Source: an uncultured Gardnerella sp.
GTDB lineage: Bacteria > Actinomycetota > Actinomycetes > Actinomycetales > Bifidobacteriaceae
Direction of reading: 5' to 3'
DNA length: 20,032 nt
Assembly (NCBI GenBank): GCA_947254595.1
Contig: CAMYED010000014.1
Span: forward strand, 1 to 20,032
Shown here: positions 13,802 to 20,032 of the stretch, piece by piece
How positions within the stretch are numbered: position 1 is the stretch's first letter
Layout: every line of letters begins with the position of its first letter
The notes under the pieces: model-generated
The model's database searches: none
The model's input: the letters and a program-made list of their open reading frames with translations, nothing else
What the model was told of the DNA's origin: nothing
Position numbers and translations under genes: made by a program

Positions 13802-14290
13802 GTGAAACGGCTGCGTACTCGCGCAGCCGTTTTTGCACTTATTGTTTTTATTGGCGTTGTGCTAGATCGCATAACAAAACTTTGGGCTTTGTCCGCGCTT
13901 AGCGGCGGGAAAAATATTGAAGTTTTTCCGCACTTGCTTTCTTTAACGCTTGTACGAAATCCTGGAGCATCATTTGGTTTAGGTTCTTCTTTTACATGGG
14001 TTATTAGCGTGTTGGCTTGTGCTGCTTGTGGTGCAATGATAGCGGCTATTAAGCGCACGAAATCTTTGTATTGGACTATTGCGCTTGCGCTTGCGTTTGC
14101 TGGAGCTTTTGGGAATCTTATTGATAGAGCGCAGTATGCTGAAGGTTTTTTGAACGGTAAAGTCGTAGATTTTATTAATTACGGCTGGTCTGTTGGTAAC
14201 GTTGCGGATATTGAGCTTATGTTTGCTGGGATTGCGGTTATTGTTCTTATTCTGATTGGGATTCCTCTTTTAGAGCATGCCGATGAGTGA
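13802..14290 (+). CDS. lspA: Lipoprotein signal peptidase (signal peptidase II)
   Basis: LspA is the membrane aspartyl protease that removes signal peptides from diacylglyceryl-modified prolipoproteins. From the GTG at 13802 the protein has 162 residues and four membrane helices. Visible family motifs are DRITK (22-26), VRNPGASFGL (51-60), GNLIDR (104-109), and the two catalytic aspartates, Asp123 in VVDFI and Asp136 in NVADIEL. The frame is open to a TTG at 13781, but AGGGA seven bases before the GTG makes 13802 the better start. Its last codons overlap the start of the pseudouridine synthase gene by 14 bases, so the two are translated in a coupled way. Confidence 0.93.
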   Translation: MKRLRTRAAVFALIVFIGVVLDRITKLWALSALSGGKNIEVFPHLLSLTLVRNPGASFGLGSSFTWVISVLACAACGAMIAAIKRTKSLYWTIALALAFAGAFGNLIDRAQYAEGFLNGKVVDFINYGWSVGNVADIELMFAGIAVIVLILIGIPLLEHADE

Positions 14291-15239
14291 CGTTTGTTTT
14301 AAGGTTACTAGCCGTTTTGCTGGATTGAGGTTTGACGTTTGCTTGTCGAAATTAATGGGTGTTTCGAGGGCGAACGCAATAGCTGTTATTGACGCTAAGC
14401 AAGCGAAAATCTTAGGTAGAAAATCGCAAAAATCCTCCATTTTGCAAGATGGGGATACGATTGTTGTCGATCAAAAAGAAAGTGCAGAACAAAAAGAAGA
14501 GCAAAATAATAAATCTAGTAAATCTAGTAAATCTTCTGTATGTAATATTCCAATCATTTACAACGATGACGATGTTGTTGTTGTGAATAAGCCTGTTGGA
14601 GTGGCTTCTCACTGGGCAAAAGGTTGGAGCGGGCCAACGGTTCCAGAATGTATAGAAGCAATGGGTATCGCGATTAAAACAACGGTTTGTGATGAGTCGC
14701 GCAGGGGGATTGTTAGTAGGCTGGACGTTGGAACGAGCGGCTTAATGCTGGTTTGTAAAACGGATTTTGCTTACGAGGAAATGAAGAAGCAGTTTGCGAA
14801 TCATACTGTTAAAAAAACTTATACGGCATTAGTGCAGGGAAATTTGGAGCAGAATAAGGCTACTATTGAGGCTCCAATCGGAAGGTCGAAAGTTTCTGAT
14901 TTTAGGTTTACTGTTACGAAAAGTGGAAAGCCGGCTGTAACGCATTGGGATGTTTTGGAGCGTTTCGGTATTGCGACTTTGGTTAGCGTGAATTTAGAAA
15001 CGGGGCGAACGCACCAAATTCGCGTGCATTTTTCTTCGATTGGTCACCCGTTGGTTGCGGACGAAATGTATGGGGCGAACCCAGTTTTGGCGGAAAGGCT
15101 TGGTTTGGAGCGTCAATGGCTTCATTCAACTATGCTTGAGTTTAAGCATCCGCGTACTGGTAAATCTGTTTCTGTTAAGTCAAATTATCCTTCCGATTTG
15201 CAACACGCTTTAGAAGCTATGCGAGCATTATCAAAGTAG
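14277..15239 (+). CDS. RluA/RluD-family rRNA or tRNA pseudouridine synthase
   Basis: The 320-residue enzyme isomerises uridine to pseudouridine in structured RNA; the exact target cannot be read from sequence. An S4 RNA-binding domain occupies about residues 12-66 (RFDVCLSKLMGVSRANAIAVI), followed by a low-complexity linker (about 67-88) encoded partly by a 9-base repeat. The catalytic domain starts near residue 92; the motif GIVSRLDVGTSGLM puts the catalytic Asp at residue 150, with Ser where many relatives have His. TGRTHQIRVHF and GHPLVADEMYG follow. The ATG at 14277 overlaps lspA; ATG at 14283 is an equally possible start. No Shine-Dalgarno is visible, consistent with coupling to lspA. 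Confidence 0.92.
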   Translation: MPMSDVCFKVTSRFAGLRFDVCLSKLMGVSRANAIAVIDAKQAKILGRKSQKSSILQDGDTIVVDQKESAEQKEEQNNKSSKSSKSSVCNIPIIYNDDDVVVVNKPVGVASHWAKGWSGPTVPECIEAMGIAIKTTVCDESRRGIVSRLDVGTSGLMLVCKTDFAYEEMKKQFANHTVKKTYTALVQGNLEQNKATIEAPIGRSKVSDFRFTVTKSGKPAVTHWDVLERFGIATLVSVNLETGRTHQIRVHFSSIGHPLVADEMYGANPVLAERLGLERQWLHSTMLEFKHPRTGKSVSVKSNYPSDLQHALEAMRALSK

Positions 15240-15244
15240 CGTTT

Positions 15245-15277
15245 TTGAATTTTTCAGTCAACTTTCGACTATAGAAT
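15245..15277 (+). promoter_or_regulatory. Candidate dnaE promoter giving a leaderless transcript
   Basis: TTGAAT (15245-15250) and TATAGAAT (15270-15277) lie immediately before the dnaE ATG at 15285; the spacer is 19 bases. Transcription starting 6-7 bases after the -10 would begin within about three bases of the ATG. No Shine-Dalgarno sequence is present. Confidence 0.45.
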
Positions 15278-15284
15278 ATCATCT

Positions 15285-18200
15285 ATGACTCATCCGGAAA
15301 TCAACTTCGTACATTTACACAACCACACGCACTATTCGCTTCTTGACGGTGCGTCAAAAATTCCTGATTTGGTAAAACGTGCGAAAGAACTTGGTATGCC
15401 GGCTGTAGCAATTACTGATCACGGCAACATGCACGGCGCGTACGAAATGTGGAGCACCGCTGTAAAAGCTGGTATTAAGCCGATTATTGGTATAGAAGCG
15501 TATGTTACTCCTGAAACTGCGCGTCAAGACAAAAGCCGCGTGCATTGGGGGACGGAAGATCAGCGTGCAGACGACGTTTCAGGCGGCGGCTTAATTACTC
15601 ACATGACAATGTGGGCGGAAAACGATACCGGCTTAACTAATCTTCTTAAAGCTTCGTCTGTTGCAAATCTTGAAGGCCGCGTTATGCGCTACCCGCGTAT
15701 GGATAAAGAAGTGCTTTCAACGTACTCAAAAGGCGTAATCGCGTCTTCTGGATGCCCTTCCGGAATTATTCAAACTCGTCTTCGATTAGGCCAGTTTAAA
15801 GAAGCTTTACGCGCAGCAGGCGAGTTTCAGGATATTTTTGGGCGCGACAATTTCTTTATTGAACTTATGAATCACGGGCTTTCAATCGAAACGCGCGTAA
15901 CTAAAGACTTGCTTGAAATTGCGAAAAAACTTAACGCTCCTCTTCTTGCTACTAACGATTTGCATTACGTTCATGAGGAGGATCGCGAAGCGCAGGACGC
16001 TATGCTTTGCATTAATTCCGGTTCACGCTTGGACGATCCTGACCGTTTTAAGTTTGACGGTTCCGGATACTATTTGAAGTCCGCTGAGCAAATGCGAGAG
16101 CTTTTTAAAGAGTTTCCTGAAGCTTGTGACAATACGCTTGAGATTGCGCGCCGCTGCAATGTTATGTTCGACGACGGCGAAGATGGCGCTTTTATGCCGC
16201 AATTTGACTGCCCGGAAGGTTGGGATGAGACTTCGCTATTCCTTAAAAAAGTTGAGGAAGGTTTGGAGCGTCGCTACAACAACAACATTCCAATGGAAGT
16301 GTTGAAGCAGGCTGACTACGAGTGTGGCGTGATTTGCCAAATGCAGTTCTGCGGATACTTTTTAGTTGTTGCAGACTATATTAATTGGGCTAAAGCGCAT
16401 GGAGTGATGGTTGGTCCTGGTCGTGGTTCTGCTGCAGGAGCTATGGTTGCGTACGCAATGGGAATTACCGAGCTTGATCCTATGAAGCACGGCCTTATTT
16501 TTGAACGCTTCTTAAACCCAGAGCGAGTATCCTTGCCAGATATTGACGTTGATTTTGACCCGGATGGCCGCGCAAAAGTGCTTGAATACGTGGGCGAAAA
16601 ATACGGTAGAGATAAGGTCGCTCAGTGCGTTATTTACGGCACTATTAAAACAAAGCAGGCGCTTAAAGATTCCGCGCGCATTATGGGCTACGAGTTTTCA
16701 GTAGGCGAGAAAATTACGAAAGTTCTTCCTCCTGCTAAAAACGGCAAAGATATGAGCTTGCACGATATTTTCGACGAAAAATCAAAGCGTTACGCTGAAG
16801 CGCGCGAGTTTCGCGAAATGTACGACACGGATCCAGATACGCATCGTATTACGGAAGAAGCAAAAGGTATTGAAGGTTTGATTCGCCAAACTGGTGTGCA
16901 TGCTTGCGCAACAATCATGGGCTCGGAGCCAATCACAAACACTTCTCCGCTTCTTGAGCGCACTGACGGCACGATTACAACAACTTTTGAGTATCACACT
17001 TGCGAAACGCTCGGTCTCGTAAAAATGGACTTTTTAGGTCTTTCCAACTTGACTGTTATTCGCGATACTTTGCGAAATATTAAAAATAATGGAAAAGAGT
17101 CGATCGATTATACGAAAATTCCTTTGGACGATAAAGCTACTTATCAGCTGCTTTCTAGGGGAGATACTTTAGGCGTTTTCCAGCTTGATTCCGACGGCAT
17201 GCGTGCGCTTCTTCGCACCCTAAAACCGGATAATTTCAACGATATTTCGGCTCTTATTGCGCTTTACCGTCCTGGTCCTATGGATATGGATTCGCATACT
17301 AACTACGCTAAGCGCAAGAATGGTTTGCAAGATATTATTCCAATCCATCCGGAGGTTGAAAAGCCGCTTAAGGAAGTTTTGGACGAAACTTACGGTCTTA
17401 TTGTTTACCAGGAGCAGGTGCAGTCTGCTGCGCGTATTTTGGCAGGATACAGTCTTGGTAAGGCAGATGTTTTGCGTCGAGCAATGGGCAAGAAGAAGCC
17501 GGAAGTGCTGGCAAAAGAGCAAGTGCCGTTCTTTGAAGGCATGAAAGCGCACGGATATTCTGAAGAAGCTGCGCAAGCCGTGTGGGATGTTTTAGTTCCG
17601 TTCTCCGGATACGCGTTTAATAAAGCTCACTCTGCAGCCTACGGTTTAATCTCTTACTGGACGGCATACTTAAAAACGCATTATCCTGTAGAATTTATGG
17701 CAGCTTTGCTACAAAACGAGCGCACGAATAAAGACAAAACCGCGCTTTACTTGGGCGAGGCGCGCCGCATGGGTATTCAAGTTTTGCAGCCGGATGTGAA
17801 CGAGTCTGTTCTCGAATATTCTGCAGTTGGAGATGTTGTGCGCTTTGGCTTGGGCGCTATTCGTAACGTTGGAGATAAAGCAGTAAACGATATTATTGCT
17901 GAGCGCGAAGGTGATCGCGGACGTTTCGTAAACTTTATGGACTTTATTAAGCGCGTACCAATCACAGCACTAAACAGACGACTAGTTGAATCTCTTATTA
18001 AAGCTGGAGCTTTTGATTCGATTGATTCAAACCGTCGTGCGTTGCTGCAAATTTGTGATCCTGCAATCGACTCTGTAATTGCGCTTAAACGCAAGCAGGC
18101 AGAAGGTCAATTTGACTTATTTGACGACCTTGATTCATCTTCTGCGGACGGCGATTCGGGAAATAATGGCATGGGAGATATGCAAATTACTGTGCCTGAC

Positions 18201-18857
18201 GTTGAAGAGTGGGATAAAAAAACGAAGCTTAATTTTGAGCGCGAGATGCTGGGATTGTACGTTTCGGACCATCCGTTAAGCGGATTGTCAGCAGTTTTGG
18301 CAGATTTGCGCGAAATGTCGATTGCGCAGCTGGTAGATCGCGCAAAAACTATGAGCGACGGCCAGCAGGTAACTATTGCGGGGCTTGTTACGAGCGTAGA
18401 TAGGCGAGTGTCTCGTAAAGGTAACGCTTGGGCAATCGTTACTGTTGAAGACATGGAAAGCTCCATACAATGCATGTTCTTCGGAAAAGTTTACGAAGCT
18501 TCAGCGCAGGAACTTGCAATTGATCAGGTTGTGCGTATTCGCGGGCAGGTTGAAGTTCGTGACGAAACTGTTTCTATGCGCGCAACAGAATTTGAGGTGC
18601 CAACTCTTGAATCGGTTGACGAAAGGCCGCTTACTATTGTGCTTCCGCGTAAAGCTTTAGACAAAGGGCATGTGGCTGAATTAAGTAATATTTTGAGCCG
18701 GCATCCGGGATGCTGCGAAGTGCGTTTGGCTTTAATTGACGATTCTGGGCGCGCGCAAGTGCTTACTTTCGGCGACCGTTTCCGCGTGAAACGAGATACG
18801 TCATTGTTTGCGGAAATGAAAATCGTATTTGGATCCAACTGTTTGCCAAGCGCGTAA
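15285..18857 (+). CDS. dnaE: DNA polymerase III alpha subunit (DnaE1)
   Basis: DnaE is the replicative polymerase catalytic subunit. The 1190-residue protein has an N-terminal PHP domain with its metal-binding pattern kept (HLHNHTHYSLLDG at 10-22, ITDHGNMHG, GIEAYVTPE, ATNDLHYVHEED), which in actinobacterial DnaE1 provides 3'-5' proofreading. The polymerase core has PDIDVDFD (418-425, catalytic Asp421 and Asp423) and the third Asp at about residue 582 in LVKMDFLGL. YRPGPMD, YQEQV, LGKADVLRRAMGKK and SGYAFNKAHSAAYG follow in order, then the helix-hairpin-helix region and a C-terminal OB fold (VTIAGLVTSVDRRVSRKGNAWAIVTVED, near 1030). It starts at the ATG at 15285. It lies 45 bases after the pseudouridine synthase gene and appears to have its own promoter. 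Confidence 0.97.
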   Translation: MTHPEINFVHLHNHTHYSLLDGASKIPDLVKRAKELGMPAVAITDHGNMHGAYEMWSTAVKAGIKPIIGIEAYVTPETARQDKSRVHWGTEDQRADDVSGGGLITHMTMWAENDTGLTNLLKASSVANLEGRVMRYPRMDKEVLSTYSKGVIASSGCPSGIIQTRLRLGQFKEALRAAGEFQDIFGRDNFFIELMNHGLSIETRVTKDLLEIAKKLNAPLLATNDLHYVHEEDREAQDAMLCINSGSRLDDPDRFKFDGSGYYLKSAEQMRELFKEFPEACDNTLEIARRCNVMFDDGEDGAFMPQFDCPEGWDETSLFLKKVEEGLERRYNNNIPMEVLKQADYECGVICQMQFCGYFLVVADYINWAKAHGVMVGPGRGSAAGAMVAYAMGITELDPMKHGLIFERFLNPERVSLPDIDVDFDPDGRAKVLEYVGEKYGRDKVAQCVIYGTIKTKQALKDSARIMGYEFSVGEKITKVLPPAKNGKDMSLHDIFDEKSKRYAEAREFREMYDTDPDTHRITEEAKGIEGLIRQTGVHACATIMGSEPITNTSPLLERTDGTITTTFEYHTCETLGLVKMDFLGLSNLTVIRDTLRNIKNNGKESIDYTKIPLDDKATYQLLSRGDTLGVFQLDSDGMRALLRTLKPDNFNDISALIALYRPGPMDMDSHTNYAKRKNGLQDIIPIHPEVEKPLKEVLDETYGLIVYQEQVQSAARILAGYSLGKADVLRRAMGKKKPEVLAKEQVPFFEGMKAHGYSEEAAQAVWDVLVPFSGYAFNKAHSAAYGLISYWTAYLKTHYPVEFMAALLQNERTNKDKTALYLGEARRMGIQVLQPDVNESVLEYSAVGDVVRFGLGAIRNVGDKAVNDIIAEREGDRGRFVNFMDFIKRVPITALNRRLVESLIKAGAFDSIDSNRRALLQICDPAIDSVIALKRKQAEGQFDLFDDLDSSSADGDSGNNGMGDMQITVPDVEEWDKKTKLNFEREMLGLYVSDHPLSGLSAVLADLREMSIAQLVDRAKTMSDGQQVTIAGLVTSVDRRVSRKGNAWAIVTVEDMESSIQCMFFGKVYEASAQELAIDQVVRIRGQVEVRDETVSMRATEFEVPTLESVDERPLTIVLPRKALDKGHVAELSNILSRHPGCCEVRLALIDDSGRAQVLTFGDRFRVKRDTSLFAEMKIVFGSNCLPSA

Positions 18858-18881
18858 AAATTCTGTATTAATTTGGTAAAA

Positions 18882-18887
18882 TATAAG
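18882..18887 (+). promoter_or_regulatory. Candidate -10 box of the gene after dnaE
   Basis: TATAAG in an AT-rich stretch 24 bases after the dnaE stop, 50 bases before the next ATG. No clear -35. Confidence 0.3.
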
Positions 18888-18937
18888 ATTGTGTGTTGCT
18901 TTAAGAAGTTACATTGAAAGGGGAGGAAACAACGAAT

Positions 18938-19654
18938 ATGTTAAACAATGGTGATGAGCGCAATAGTAACGAGCGCAATAGTAACGAAGCTAACGATGAC
19001 GATTCAGTGCGCGCATCTTTTACCGACGCTGAATTAGACAATGCGCTCGCAGGCTTTGAAAAAGAATTCCAAGAAAACGAAAATCAAAGCAACTCAAATA
19101 ACGAAGATTTATTAGACAATTCCAATAGTAGCAATCAAGAAAATAATTCTATTGAAGAAGCAATGCGCGGAATTGAAGAAGCAAATTTTGAAGAAGATTT
19201 GCAAGGATTAATCGGCAATAAAGCAAAAGTTGCAATGATGGTTACGTATGTTGAGCCGGCGAAATTACTTGCTGCTTTCTGCAAAATGGCAGACATTAGT
19301 ACAGCATGCTTTTCGGAAGAGCGTGGCTCTATTGCAGTATTGAAGAATTTGGATGGCAACGGTCCGGAAGAAGATGTGCAAAAATTCGTGGACTTCTTCC
19401 GCGGAATGGACGTAATGCTTATTACAAACCGTGCAGATAAATTAAGCGCGAATGTGTATCAATACAATAAAAAGCCGCAAGAAGTAGTGGCGCCATTGGC
19501 ATTATCGCTATGGTCAAGAACGGTAGAAGATCTTGCAATATGCATGGAAACCGTCGATAGTATTAAAAAACACGGTGTGGAAGTGTACAACAGTGACGAT
19601 TTGACTAATACGCAAGCAATAAAAATATTTAATAAATATGGCAAATTAGATTAG
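18938..19654 (+). CDS. Acidic protein of unknown function downstream of dnaE
   Basis: The 238-residue protein has two parts. Residues 1 to about 80 are a low-complexity, acidic, Asn/Ser/Glu-rich stretch, probably disordered, including ERNSNERNSNE encoded by an exact 15-base duplication at 18956-18985. From about residue 82 (ANFEEDLQGLIGNKAKVAMM) to the end (IKIFNKYGKLD) it has a balanced, folded-looking composition with no signal peptide or membrane helix. I recognise no domain and give no function. The ATG at 18938 lies 11 bases after GGAGG; a TTG at 18914 is in frame but overlaps the ribosome site region. It follows dnaE in the same direction after 80 bases, with a possible promoter of its own. 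Confidence 0.8.
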   Translation: MLNNGDERNSNERNSNEANDDDSVRASFTDAELDNALAGFEKEFQENENQSNSNNEDLLDNSNSSNQENNSIEEAMRGIEEANFEEDLQGLIGNKAKVAMMVTYVEPAKLLAAFCKMADISTACFSEERGSIAVLKNLDGNGPEEDVQKFVDFFRGMDVMLITNRADKLSANVYQYNKKPQEVVAPLALSLWSRTVEDLAICMETVDSIKKHGVEVYNSDDLTNTQAIKIFNKYGKLD

Positions 19655-19660
19655 TCGCTT

Positions 19661-19820
19661 TCATTCGGCATTTTCGTTGCATGCGTGATACTTTCGTTAC
19701 GCGCACGTACAGTAACTAACACTTTTCCGCACGATTTCGGCATTTTCGTTACGCGCGTGTAAAGTCGCTGCCGATTTTTAGTTTGCGCGCGTTAGTTTCG
19801 TTACGTGCACGCAATGTGCA
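19661..19820. repeat. Cluster of four dispersed TTTCGTTAC repeats
   Basis: Four copies of the motif occur in 160 bases: near 19671 (TTTTCGTTGCATGCGTG), 19692 (TTTCGTTACGCGCACGTACA), 19744 (TTTCGTTACGCGCGTGTAAA) and 19796 (TTTCGTTACGTGCACGC). The third is bounded by TCGGCA (from 19737) and TGCCGA (ending 19774), a complementary pair. No ORF here is credible. Confidence 0.8.
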
Positions 19821-19825
19821 ATTTA

Positions 19826-20032
19826 TTGTTTGGTGTGGCGCGAGTTTTGGGGGATTTCTCTCCTCGCGCGCGCGATGACCTGCTTTCGCGCAGCATTGTG
19901 CGCGTGAAAGCAACTCGGAGCGTGAGCTTGCTCGGGTTGAAAGCACGGTGTGCTTTCAACGCAAGCTCAGTAGCGAGCGCGCCTAGACCGCGCGAGCGTT
20001 CCTTCGGGCGCTTTATTCTTAAACGTTTTTAA
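19826..20032. repeat. Second copy of the 41-bp repeat followed by strong stem-loops (continues off window)
   Basis: 19826-19866 matches 10653-10693 at 40 of 41 bases. Then TGCTTTC-GCGCA (19881-19892) pairs with TGCGC (19899-19903) and GAAAGCA (19906-19912). A longer compound hairpin follows: GAGCTTGC (19924-19931) with GCAAGCTC (19961-19968), and inside it GTTGAAAGCAC (19936-19946) with GTGCTTTCAAC (19950-19960), a 19-bp stem with one 4-base bulge and a 3-base loop. A weaker AGCG/CGCT hairpin and a T-rich tail end the window. The element may continue beyond it. Confidence 0.75.

Noticed and set aside
19805..20032. 75-residue ORF at the right edge
   Set aside because: Runs through the repeat and both stem-loops; Arg/Ser-rich chance frame with no ribosome site.

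Overview
The window reads as chromosomal DNA from a low-GC member of the Bifidobacteriaceae, most like Gardnerella. This is an inference from protein character and gene content: a DUF3052 protein typical of Actinobacteria, a Wag31-type DivIVA, actinobacterial-style LspA, RluA-family and DnaE1 genes in series, and an oxygen-independent class III ribonucleotide reductase, all with an AT-rich codon usage. No rRNA, IS transposase, prophage, or CRISPR array was seen.

Layout. Bases 1-709 hold the first three codons of a minus-strand gene running off the left edge and a minus-strand DUF3052 gene, separated by a 50-bp direct repeat. Bases 710-1593 carry no convincing gene; they hold a 52-bp tandem repeat and an imperfect inverted repeat. 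Bases 1594-5131 are the anaerobic dNTP unit: two NrdR-box-like palindromes, nrdD, a repeat- and hairpin-filled spacer, then nrdG. Bases 5163-5965 form an AT-rich minus-strand patch with a tiny signal-peptide-like ORF that looks frameshifted, a four-helix membrane protein and an unassigned short ORF. Bases 5978-9906 encode two overlapping ABC exporter half-subunits that should form an asymmetric heterodimer. tRNA-Asp(GTC) and tRNA-Phe(GAA) follow, each with its own terminator. Then come yggT, a palindromic intergenic element, galE with a clear terminator, wag31/divIVA, lspA, an RluA-family pseudouridine synthase (overlapping lspA), dnaE and an acidic protein of unknown function.

How the genes work together: nrdD and nrdG make deoxynucleotides anaerobically, dnaE uses them; wag31 and yggT belong to polar growth and division; lspA matures lipoproteins; galE supplies UDP-galactose for the Leloir pathway and surface glycans.

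The part least explained by standard annotation is the intergenic DNA. A short motif close to TTTCGTTACGCGCGTGTA recurs in at least four intergenic regions, in both orientations. A separate 41-bp sequence is present twice, 9 kb apart, each time at the head of a strongly palindromic stretch; the copy at the right edge is followed by two long stem-loops that share interchangeable arms. These are the best candidates for something undescribed. All promoter, operator and start-site calls were made by eye.
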